Of a stretch of DNA of 64,000 nucleotides, positions 8,023 to 15,422 are shown in pieces. Origin of the DNA: Lachnoclostridium sp. UBA1308 (GTDB lineage: Bacteria; Bacillota; Clostridia; Lachnospirales; Lachnospiraceae); the NCBI GenBank assembly GCA_002307215.1, contig DBTU01000031.1:154232-218231 (forward strand), read 5' to 3'. The notes below the pieces were generated by a model. That model was not told where the DNA came from. It saw only the letters and a list, made by a program, of their open reading frames with translations, and made no database searches. A program made the position numbers and the translations under genes. Numbering within the stretch: the stretch's first letter is position 1; each line of letters opens with the position of its first letter.

Positions 8023-9418
8023 TCTTAGAATCCTTTTTCACATATTTATAATATTTTGATTTGTTGGTGCTTTCAATAGATACAGCATTAATAATAAATC
8101 CCAAAATATTTGCTCCCGATAGCTTATATTTATTAATGGCTTCCGATATATTGGTGTATGACGTAACACCTTCTTTTACTATAAGTATGACACCGTCAGC
8201 CAGTTTAATCAGATTTAATACATCCGATACTGCATTGACAGGTGGAGTATCTATTATGACATAATCATAAATTTTATCAAGACGATCGATTAATTCTTCC
8301 ATTTGGACACTTCCGAGAAGTTCACTGGGATTTGGAGGGACTGACCCCATCGTTAATAGATGTAAATTCTCAATGCTGGTATTTATAATAGTAGCTTTAT
8401 CATTAGTTATTCCGGTTAAAATGTCCGTTATTCCCGGTACTCTTTTCAAATTAAAGAATTGATGAAGAATTCCTCTTCGTAAATCACAATCAAGTAGTAA
8501 CACGCGCGCACCGGTCTGTGCTAGAGATATGGCCATATTTATGCTGGTTGTACTCTTACCGTCATTCGGTATCGGACTGTTCATAATAATTTTTTTACAG
8601 CCCTCTTTTCTGAGGACAAACCTTAAATTGGCTCTTATGGATTTATAAGATTCGTTGATAATAAATTTAGTATTTGTTTTATTTACGGGTTTCTTTACCC
8701 GCAAAAATTTATTTATGAAAGGTATATTATTTGAGATCAAAAATTTCTTCCAATTACTTGAACTAAAATTGGGAATTGAGCCAAGTACGGGGACGTCATA
8801 TTTTTTCATCAGGTCATTCTGACTATTTACCTTATCGTTAATGATTTCTATAAGAAATATTGCTATTACAGACAATACCATTCCAAGAAAGGCACCAACC
8901 AGAGTGTATCTTTTGCGATCAGGTCCTGAGGGGCCGTAGGGTAAAACTCCGGGGTCTACGATTCCGATTTCGGCATTTGGTTTTACGCTTTGAATAACTT
9001 CAGGTGCCACCTTTTGAATTGCCTGAATAATCGTATAGGAATCCTTCGCACTACTCGTGGTTACACTGATTTGAAATATTTCTGTTGAATTTACGACTTG
9101 AATCGTAGTCATACTGCTTAATTGGCCTGATGAGTAATTAAGACCGCATTCTTTACTTACACTTTGAAAGAATTTATTTGTCCGCAAAATATTGATATAG
9201 GTTACAACAACCCTTTGTGCATAGGCTAAATCATTGATGGCGGCTGCGGTGGTGCTATAATCTGTATCAACGTACATTTTAACTGCAGATGTGTAGGTTG
9301 GAGATATATAAAATTTGCTATATATATAAAAAATACTTAAAAATAAAATGGTACTCAACAAGATATATTTTAATCGCCGCTTTAATAAGTTAACGATATC
9401 AAGTAAAGAAAGCTCCAT
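8015..9418 (-). CDS. Chain-length determinant (Wzz) fused to BY-type tyrosine kinase (CpsC-CpsD-like)
   Basis: A 467-residue membrane protein controlling polysaccharide chain length. Residues 1-200 form a Wzz domain: a cytoplasmic stub, a membrane helix at about 17-35, an extracellular part with the D-Y-S-T-T-A-A-A region, and a second membrane helix at about 172-192 preceded by the P-x2-P-S-G-P motif. Residues from about 245 form a BY-kinase: Walker A-like P-N-D-G-K-S-T-T-S, Walker A-prime V-L-L-L-D-C-D-L-R-R-G and Walker B V-I-I-D-T-P-P. A short C-terminal tyrosine cluster (Y-Y-K-Y) is the likely autophosphorylation tail. Firmicutes usually encode the two halves as separate genes, whereas a single chain is the proteobacterial Wzc arrangement. 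First gene after a 215-base gap, so it may have its own promoter. Confidence 0.9.
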   Translation of the reverse strand: MELSLLDIVNLLKRRLKYILLSTILFLSIFYIYSKFYISPTYTSAVKMYVDTDYSTTAAAINDLAYAQRVVVTYINILRTNKFFQSVSKECGLNYSSGQLSSMTTIQVVNSTEIFQISVTTSSAKDSYTIIQAIQKVAPEVIQSVKPNAEIGIVDPGVLPYGPSGPDRKRYTLVGAFLGMVLSVIAIFLIEIINDKVNSQNDLMKKYDVPVLGSIPNFSSSNWKKFLISNNIPFINKFLRVKKPVNKTNTKFIINESYKSIRANLRFVLRKEGCKKIIMNSPIPNDGKSTTSINMAISLAQTGARVLLLDCDLRRGILHQFFNLKRVPGITDILTGITNDKATIINTSIENLHLLTMGSVPPNPSELLGSVQMEELIDRLDKIYDYVIIDTPPVNAVSDVLNLIKLADGVILIVKEGVTSYTNISEAINKYKLSGANILGFIINAVSIESTNKSKYYKYVKKDSKNG

Positions 9419-9598
9419 GAATCCATCCCCCGATATTAACTGATTTATGTTATTATTTACTTTAACAATTTTTTCGTAAACAGTCTTATACAGGTATTAT
9501 ATGTTCGCGTAGCTATATCGTACCGTATAAAAGCCATATTATGTTGAAAAAATACAGCTTTTCAAGCTCGTTACAGTTCAGAATCAATAAGATGGATC

Positions 9599-9628
9599 AG
9601 ACTGGGGGAAAAATTGATTTCCCGGTCT
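9599..9628 (-). terminator. Hairpin just after the glycosyltransferase stop (terminator or RNA element)
   Basis: An imperfect hairpin lies 5 bases beyond the stop of the 9634-10875 gene. The arms are AGACTGGGGGAAA and TTTCCCGGTCT around an AATTGA loop, with a two-base bulge. No clean U-run follows on the minus strand, so it may terminate weakly or act as a leader RNA element for the Wzz-kinase and downstream genes. The rest of the 9419-9633 gap shows no gene. Confidence 0.35.
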
Positions 9629-9633
9629 TGTCA

Positions 9634-10875
9634 CTACTTACTAGGCTGAACTGTTACTACCATATCGGTCATTAACTGAGATAATCTTGTAATCTGGGTA
9701 TCCATTGACATATGCTCAAGATAGTACCTTTTACCCTGCTCTCCCATTTTAGCCAGCTCATTGGAATCCATGTGATAAAGCACGGTTATAGCGTCAGCTA
9801 ATTTATGACTGTTATCAGGAGTAACAAGAATACCCGCTCCAGACTTTTCTATGATCTCGGCTGCCAAACCCTTAAGCCCTGCAGCAATTGGTTTACCAAG
9901 AGCCAGATAATATGCGATTTTGGAAGGTATAGCAACCTCGAATAATAGGTCATTACTTAAATGTATCAGTAAAATATCTGCTGTATTAAGGAACGAGGTT
10001 AGTTCACTTGGCGGAATCACAGGAACAAAAAGGACGTTGGATAGATGCTTCCTATCCGCTTGCTCCTTAAGCTCTTCCAGACAAATCCCACAACCAATCA
10101 AAACAAGTACAAAATCAGGAAGGGCATTCATTAATTCATATGCCGCATCCAGCATAATAGATAAATTCTGAGCCCTTCCCATCGCTCCTGCATATATTCC
10201 GATAAAACGATTATGTAAGGAATTCCGATCTAAAAACCGGTTATTTCTGTTACTGTTAATCAGGCTCTCATTGCACCAAACAGGAATTGTTGAGATTATT
10301 TCTTCCTTTACTCCCCTTTGAATCAGTACCTGCTTGATACCGGGAGACAGAACATTGATTTGGTCTGCATTTCTATAAGCAAAATTCATACAGGTATGCA
10401 ATAGTTTCAAGGTCCGGTTTTTCTTCAGCATCCCGGAAGCATAAATAGAATCCGGCCAAAGATCATTGATATCAAGCAAGATCTTTGACTTCTTTAACTT
10501 CCGAAGTATTAGTGCAGGAAACATAGCAGTCACCGGAGGATGATATACATAGATGACATCAACTTTCCCCTGAATGACCCAAGGTCCAACAAGTGCAGCA
10601 AAAAAAGAAAAGCTTAAGTAATTCAGACAACGTCTGATAAAGTTTGAATCATGACTGGGATATAAAAGTACTCTATGAATAAGAATATGCTCCATGATTT
10701 CCCTTTGGTAGATCCGTAATTTATACCCTGAATAAAGTTTTCCCGTCGGATAATTCGGTATCCCGGTCAGTACCTGAACCTTATGTCCTTTTTGCTCCAG
10801 ACCTTTCGCAAAAATCAGTGACTTCATATTATTCGGTTCCGGATCAAACCATTGAGACAATATAAGTATATTCAA
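9634..10875 (-). CDS. GT4-type glycosyltransferase (WbuB/WcaI-like)
   Basis: A glycosyltransferase of about 413 residues. I start it at the TTG at 10875, giving an N-terminus L-N-I-L-I-L-S-Q-W-F-D-P-E. It is preceded by AAGGAG (10885-10890) at a 9-base spacing, immediately after the transketolase stop. The longer in-frame extension would overlap the transketolase gene and has no ribosome site. Visible motifs: Q-W-F-D-P-E-P-N-N near the N-terminus, D-I-N-D-L-W-P-D-S in the acceptor domain, and a donor domain beginning F-I-G-I-Y-A-G-A-M-G-R-A-Q-N. These are typical of WbuB/WcaI-type enzymes that add N-acetylated 6-deoxyhexoses such as L-FucNAc (family knowledge). That fits the capE/F/G pathway elsewhere in the window, but the actual donor is inferred. 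Confidence 0.86.
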   Translation of the reverse strand: MNILILSQWFDPEPNNMKSLIFAKGLEQKGHKVQVLTGIPNYPTGKLYSGYKLRIYQREIMEHILIHRVLLYPSHDSNFIRRCLNYLSFSFFAALVGPWVIQGKVDVIYVYHPPVTAMFPALILRKLKKSKILLDINDLWPDSIYASGMLKKNRTLKLLHTCMNFAYRNADQINVLSPGIKQVLIQRGVKEEIISTIPVWCNESLINSNRNNRFLDRNSLHNRFIGIYAGAMGRAQNLSIMLDAAYELMNALPDFVLVLIGCGICLEELKEQADRKHLSNVLFVPVIPPSELTSFLNTADILLIHLSNDLLFEVAIPSKIAYYLALGKPIAAGLKGLAAEIIEKSGAGILVTPDNSHKLADAITVLYHMDSNELAKMGEQGKRYYLEHMSMDTQITRLSQLMTDMVVTVQPSK

Positions 10876-10888
10876 TTTAGTCCGCTCC

Positions 10889-11809
10889 TTATTGCATGAA
10901 GTTAATGATTCTTTGATAGATACCGGCAGAATCAATTTTACAGCATGCTTTCAGGTATTCACAAGATCCGACAATACTAACATACTGATCCTCTATTCCA
11001 ATCCGAAGGATTCGGGGTCTATACGACAAAAGCCCTGAGACAACCTCGCATATTGCACTGCCAAAGCCTCCTGCAATGTTATGTTCTTCCACTGTAACAA
11101 TCAAGTCATACTGTCCACAACATGCCTCTATCATGGTTTTGTCAATTGGTTTGATGGTCGGAAATGCATAAATTCCGGGATATATACCATTATTATTAAG
11201 CAATTCCGTAGCATCCATTACATCCATTAAGATTGCTCCTGTTGAGAAAATGGCTATGCCTTTTCCTGCTTTGATCTGATATGCTTTTCCGATTTGAAAA
11301 TCATCGATTATATGGTTAATAAGACTGTCTGATTTACGTCCAAGCCTCATATAACAGGTACCCTTGTGTTTGTAGATTGCCCTCGTGATATATTTAACTT
11401 CCGATATATCAGCAGGTGCCATTACTGTTAATTCGGGAAGAGCTCGCATCATAGCGATATCTTCCGTGGCATGATGACTCATACCGAGAGCTCCGTAATC
11501 CAGACCTTGACCGGATGATACAATCTTTACATCAGCTTGATGATATGCACAGTCATTTCTGATTTGTTCCATGCATCGTAGTGTCGGGAAATTACCGATG
11601 GAATATAAAAAGACAATCTTTCCCTCCATGGCCATTCCGGCTGCAAAACCGGTCATGTTCTGTTCAGCTATTCCAAGATTTAAGAATTGTGAGGGGAGCT
11701 TCTCCCAAAACGGTTTCAAGATACCAAACCCCAGATCCCCTGTAATCAGATATACATTACTGTCTTTCTCGGCAATTTCAAGCAAGGTACTTACAAACGC
11801 GTCTCTCAT
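10889..11809 (-). CDS. Transketolase, C-terminal (pyrimidine-binding plus C-domain) subunit
   Basis: A 306-residue second half of a split transketolase. It corresponds to the Pyr and C-terminal domains, with the L-G-I-A-E-Q-N-M family motif (catalytic Glu for ThDP, about residue 49), G-L-D-Y-G-A-L-G-M-S-H-H-A-T-E-D (about 100) and a C-terminal V-T-V-E-E-H-N-I-A-G-G-F-G domain. With its partner at 11810 it would form a ThDP-dependent enzyme transferring two-carbon ketol units between sugars. Such split pairs are common in Firmicutes, and some sit in polysaccharide loci where they are thought to build unusual sugars. Here the pair is embedded between a reductase and a glycosyltransferase, suggesting that role rather than central metabolism (inference). 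Confidence 0.9.
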   Translation of the reverse strand: MRDAFVSTLLEIAEKDSNVYLITGDLGFGILKPFWEKLPSQFLNLGIAEQNMTGFAAGMAMEGKIVFLYSIGNFPTLRCMEQIRNDCAYHQADVKIVSSGQGLDYGALGMSHHATEDIAMMRALPELTVMAPADISEVKYITRAIYKHKGTCYMRLGRKSDSLINHIIDDFQIGKAYQIKAGKGIAIFSTGAILMDVMDATELLNNNGIYPGIYAFPTIKPIDKTMIEACCGQYDLIVTVEEHNIAGGFGSAICEVVSGLLSYRPRILRIGIEDQYVSIVGSCEYLKACCKIDSAGIYQRIINFMQ

Positions 11810-12664
11810 CTACTCTAGCACCCCCTTCTGATATTGCCCTTTCAATCCTTCCGGTAACTGCGCTCGCAATTCCAGAAGGGCATTCTCGTATTCCCCGCCA
11901 TCATGCGGGAAACGATAATGCCATAAGATATCATTTTCCATAAATGAGATGCCTTTTCCTTTTATTGTTTCTGCTATGATGACGGAAGGTACATCATTGC
12001 ATTGGAGTGCTGCTTGAAAGGCCTTTCTTAATTGATTATGATCGTGCCCATTGATACAAATTGTGTTCCACCCGAAAGCTTTCCACTTATCAGATAACGG
12101 AGAAAGAGAAATAATATCATCACAAAAGCCAAGGCTTTGCATTCTATTGTTGTCGACAACCGCTATGAGATGGTCAAGCTTATTATGATAGGCTACAAGG
12201 GCAGCCTCCCAGACAGAGCCTTCTTCACATTCACCATCTCCACAGATTACAAAAACATGGTGCTGCTTATTATCAACTTTAGCAGCATATGCCATACCTG
12301 TGGCTACAGATAAGCCATGGCCCAAAGAGCCGGTGGAAAATTCGATGCCGGGAACCCCCTTATGGGATACATGACCGGATAAACGACTGCCATCAGCATA
12401 GTGAGTCGCAAGTTCGCTCGTTTCAAAGAAGGATTTTTCGGCAAGTGCTGCATAGATTGCGGCGCCGGCATGCCCCTTACTAAGTATAATTCTGTCCCTT
12501 GCATCACAATGTGGGTTCTTTGGATCGAACTGAGCAATATCGTTATACAACACAGCTATGATATCGGCTACGGATAGAACACTGCCAATATGTGAGCTTT
12601 TCGAAATATGGGACATTTCCACTGCATGACGTCTGATTTTCCAGGCAAGTTGTTCACTGTTCAT
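11810..12664 (-). CDS. Transketolase, N-terminal (ThDP-binding) subunit
   Basis: A 284-residue first half of a split transketolase, the PP domain that binds the diphosphate of thiamine diphosphate and Mg2+. Clear motifs: S-K-S-S-H-I-G-S (about 22), L-S-K-G-H-A-G-A-A (about 62), F-S-T-G-S-L-G-H-G-L-S (about 109) and the ThDP motif G-D-G-E-C-E-E-G-S-V-W-E-A-A ending at D-N-N (about 143-172). Its stop directly abuts the start of the C-terminal subunit, and its start overlaps the aldo/keto reductase stop by 11 bases. Translation of the three is therefore probably coupled and subunits made in equal amounts. Confidence 0.92.
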   Translation of the reverse strand: MNSEQLAWKIRRHAVEMSHISKSSHIGSVLSVADIIAVLYNDIAQFDPKNPHCDARDRIILSKGHAGAAIYAALAEKSFFETSELATHYADGSRLSGHVSHKGVPGIEFSTGSLGHGLSVATGMAYAAKVDNKQHHVFVICGDGECEEGSVWEAALVAYHNKLDHLIAVVDNNRMQSLGFCDDIISLSPLSDKWKAFGWNTICINGHDHNQLRKAFQAALQCNDVPSVIIAETIKGKGISFMENDILWHYRFPHDGGEYENALLELRAQLPEGLKGQYQKGVLE

Positions 12665-13604
12665 AGGTCACCTCCGATATCTGTAACAAGGTATTTATTT
12701 GTTCCTTTGTTAACTTCCAGTCCATTGCGGATATGTTAGTCAATAGTTGTTCTTCGTTCTTAACCCCTGCGATTACAACAGATGAACTTAGGTTGTCAAG
12801 AATAAATCTGATTGCTATCGATGGTAGCGGTTTTCCACTTTCACTGGCAATCAGCTTCATTACCTCAACGATTTTTAGGTTATTTAAGAGACCCTCCCCA
12901 TGAAAATTGCTATAGGTGAGGCGGCTTCGCCTGTCTTCTTTGCTAAAGCTTACATTGATATCATATTTTCCGGTTAGGATACCCTGACCCAAGCTCCCCC
13001 AAGTAATCGGTGTTAGATTAAGTTGATTGGAAAGCTCCAGGATATCCTTCTCGTTTTTACGACAAGCCAGACTGTATTCATCCTGAAAGCTTACAAAGCA
13101 ATCAGCATATTTATGTATTTCCGGAATATCTTTCAGGATTAGGTTGGACAGTCCGAAGTATCTGATATAACCCTTTGATTTCAGGAGGTCCAGAGTTTCA
13201 ATGATGGTTTCGAATTCGGTGTGGTTATCCCTGTAATGTAACTGATACAAATCGATATAATCGGTATTCAGTCGTCTTAAGCTTTCTTCTACGGCATGAA
13301 TAATCCACTCAGGGCTATTATCATAAAAGGTTTTGCCATTTTCAATGCGTACACCAAACTTAGTCGCAATCACAGCTTTACTTCTGTTTTCCTTCAACGC
13401 TTTTCCTAAGGTCAATTCAGATTGACCGACACCATAGATATCAGCCGTATCAAAGAAATTAACTTCGTTATCAAGCGCAGCTTGGACACTCCGAATCAAC
13501 GCACTTTCCTCGACTAGGCCCCATCCATATCCACCCATAGGGCAGCCTCCGAAGCAAAGACGTGATACGATCAAATCAGAATGCAGAAGCTTAATAAATT
13601 CCAT
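12654..13604 (-). CDS. Aldo/keto reductase
   Basis: A NADPH-dependent oxidoreductase of the aldo/keto reductase superfamily, about 316 residues from the preferred ATG at 13604. That ATG has GGAGG five bases upstream; a second ATG four codons earlier overlaps the ribosome site. Motifs: N-F-F-D-T-A-D-I-Y-G (catalytic Asp and Tyr, about 45-54), A-T-K-F-G-V (catalytic Lys), and D-Y-I-D-L-Y-Q-L-H-Y (catalytic His). It lies directly upstream of, and overlaps, the split transketolase. The likely job is reduction of a keto- or aldo-sugar intermediate made for the polysaccharide; the substrate is not determinable. The second aldo/keto reductase of the window (52248-53120) is of a different subtype. 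Confidence 0.88.
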   Translation of the reverse strand: MEFIKLLHSDLIVSRLCFGGCPMGGYGWGLVEESALIRSVQAALDNEVNFFDTADIYGVGQSELTLGKALKENRSKAVIATKFGVRIENGKTFYDNSPEWIIHAVEESLRRLNTDYIDLYQLHYRDNHTEFETIIETLDLLKSKGYIRYFGLSNLILKDIPEIHKYADCFVSFQDEYSLACRKNEKDILELSNQLNLTPITWGSLGQGILTGKYDINVSFSKEDRRSRLTYSNFHGEGLLNNLKIVEVMKLIASESGKPLPSIAIRFILDNLSSSVVIAGVKNEEQLLTNISAMDWKLTKEQINTLLQISEVTYEQ

Positions 13605-13670
13605 TGTCGCCTCCATGCTGCCGACGGACAGTTCTTGTATTTCATGAGTAGAAAGATATAAAAAAAGGCA

Positions 13671-14333
13671 TCAGTGATGTTTATGATTGATAAATCTCAT
13701 CGTTATATGAATTACTTTAACAATAGTGTCAAGAAACAGTTTACAGTCGGTACGGAAGGAAATAACTTCCACATATTTCATGCGCAGCTTGTTTTTTAAT
13801 GGTAAAATAATATTTTCATACACTTCATCTGCATTATTTTCTCCGACCATGAGATCTAAATTGATGAATTCGAGCGAGCTGTAATCTGTAATTCCGGGTT
13901 TAACCTCAAGAATCATTCTTTCTTCTTCATTATATTCAATGATATATTTAATTAATTCGGGTCTAGGACCAACAAAACTCATTTCACCCTTAATAATATT
14001 TATTAGCTGTGGTATTTCATCCAATTTTGTTTTTCTTAAAAAATGACCTGCTTTTGTAATTCTTTTATCGTTTAAGGCTGTCGTTTGTCCACCTGTTTTA
14101 TCGGCATCCTTAATCATTGTACGGAATTTAAAAATACAAAAAGGCTTACCGTGATACCCACATCTCTGCGCTCTATAAAAGATGGGTGAACCGGAGCTGA
14201 TTAATATAACGGATGAAATTAGGATGAATATCGGCAATAACAATAGAAATAGCAAAGCAGCAAATATTAGGTCAAGGCCACGTTTTATATATCTGCTATA
14301 TATTGATGTATATTTGAATTTGACATGCTTCAT
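13671..14333 (-). CDS. Undecaprenyl-phosphate sugar-phosphate transferase (priming glycosyltransferase)
   Basis: A bacterial sugar transferase of about 220 residues that loads the first sugar phosphate onto undecaprenyl phosphate at the membrane. Start chosen at the ATG 14331-14333, which has CTCCCC/GGGGAG seven bases upstream; a longer frame has no ribosome site. One membrane hairpin (about residues 16-42) is followed by the conserved F-Y-R-A-Q-R-C-G-Y-H-G-K-P-F-x-I-F-K-F-R-T-M segment, R-I-T-x-A-G-H-F-L-R-K-T-K-L-D-E-I-P-Q-L-I-N and M-S-F-V-G-P-R-P-E. All are diagnostic of the WcaJ/PglC/RfbP family. It is the first gene of the minus-strand exopolysaccharide operon, so the promoter should lie in 14334-14555, where I could not settle a convincing -35/-10 pair. 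Confidence 0.92.
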   Translation of the reverse strand: MKHVKFKYTSIYSRYIKRGLDLIFAALLFLLLLPIFILISSVILISSGSPIFYRAQRCGYHGKPFCIFKFRTMIKDADKTGGQTTALNDKRITKAGHFLRKTKLDEIPQLINIIKGEMSFVGPRPELIKYIIEYNEEERMILEVKPGITDYSSLEFINLDLMVGENNADEVYENIILPLKNKLRMKYVEVISFRTDCKLFLDTIVKVIHITMRFINHKHH

Positions 14334-14555
14334 GCAGACTCCCCAAAAAATATTCTGATTATAAATCAAATAATATTTCGTTGATGATTATTATTCGGTG
14401 AAACGGCTTGCCGGTATAGTATTACCATGTTGCAGTATGTTATTGCTATCAAATATAAGTTATTATATGAATTCCATAGCCGATGAGTGACTGAAAGTAC
14501 AGACGGTTCCTTGTGAGGAGGGAAATAAGTAGGTGATGAAACACATATTTTGAGC

Positions 14556-14587
14556 AAAAAAAAGGCCACGATTGATTTACCGTGTCC
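14556..14587 (-). terminator. Intrinsic terminator of the TetR-FtsX-ABC operon
   Basis: On the minus strand GGACACG and CGTGGCC pair (one mismatch) around a ten-base loop, followed by eight consecutive U residues (A-run at 14556-14563). It lies 16 bases beyond the ATPase stop and separates this operon from the exopolysaccharide genes. Confidence 0.75.
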
Positions 14588-14602
14588 TTTTGATAAACGC
14601 AT

Positions 14603-15355
14603 TTAGAAACCCTGATTTTCCAACCACTCGTATATATTTTTTTCACGGAGCGATTTTTTCTTGTCATCTTTATTATATTTTCCGAGCGAAAGCTCATCAT
14701 GAATATTCCCATCCATTAGGAATATCACTCGACCGGCTCTGGCAGCAACTTTCGCATCATGGGTAACAATAATGACGGTTGTGCCATCTGAATTGACCGA
14801 ATTGATGATATCCATTACCTCATTCGTGGTACTGCTATTTAATGCTCCGGTAGGCTCATCTCCGAATAAAATATCCGGTTGATTTATTAAAGCCCTACAA
14901 ATAGACGCACGCTGCAACTGTCCTCCTGAAACCTTTTTTATATCATGATCCGCAACACCTGAAATACCGGTACGTTCCATTAAAGTATCCGCATTCTGAT
15001 TTACCAGCTCTCTGGACATCGTACCTGCCTTAAATCCCGGAAGTATAATATTATCTCTGATTGATAGATTTTTTAGTAAATACGGGTTTTGAAATATAAA
15101 TCCCATGTGTTTTAAACGCATATCACTCATTTTATCATCATCCAGCTTGGAAATATCTTCACCACAAAACAATACATCGCCGGAAGTGGGTCGGTCCATA
15201 CCGCTTACTCCATAAAGCAAGGTGGATTTCCCGGAACCGGACTGCCCCATGATGGCCAAAAATTCACCCTCATTCACCTTAAGATTAATATCCTTTAGAA
15301 TCTGTGTATCTTCGTAGCTTTTACATATATTCTTTATCTCTAATATCGTCTTCAT
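14603..15355 (-). CDS. ABC transporter ATP-binding protein (LolD/MacB-type)
   Basis: A 250-residue ATPase. The start is the ATG at 15355, six bases after GGAGG; the longer frame overlaps the upstream permease. Motifs: Walker A G-Q-S-G-S-G-K-S-T-L (about 40), Q-loop F-Q-N-P-Y-L-L, signature V-S-G-G-Q-L-Q-R-A, Walker B I-L-F-G-D-E-P-T-G-A-L-N and H-loop V-T-H-D. This subfamily partners with FtsX-domain permeases, here the gene immediately upstream, in exporters or mechanotransmission systems linked to peptide antibiotic resistance or lipoprotein handling. About 25 residues after the H-loop form an ordinary extension. Confidence 0.92.
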   Translation of the reverse strand: MKTILEIKNICKSYEDTQILKDINLKVNEGEFLAIMGQSGSGKSTLLYGVSGMDRPTSGDVLFCGEDISKLDDDKMSDMRLKHMGFIFQNPYLLKNLSIRDNIILPGFKAGTMSRELVNQNADTLMERTGISGVADHDIKKVSGGQLQRASICRALINQPDILFGDEPTGALNSSTTNEVMDIINSVNSDGTTVIIVTHDAKVAARAGRVIFLMDGNIHDELSLGKYNKDDKKKSLREKNIYEWLENQGF

Positions 15356-15422
15356 TATATTCCTCCAATGCCGATTATTGGCTACAAATACTGTTGATCC
15401 AAGAACTAGCTCGCTGAGTTCT

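Noticed and set aside
10876..10935. Longer N-terminus for the glycosyltransferase at 9634
   Set aside because: It would overlap the transketolase gene; the TTG at 10875 has the correct spacing to AAGGAG.
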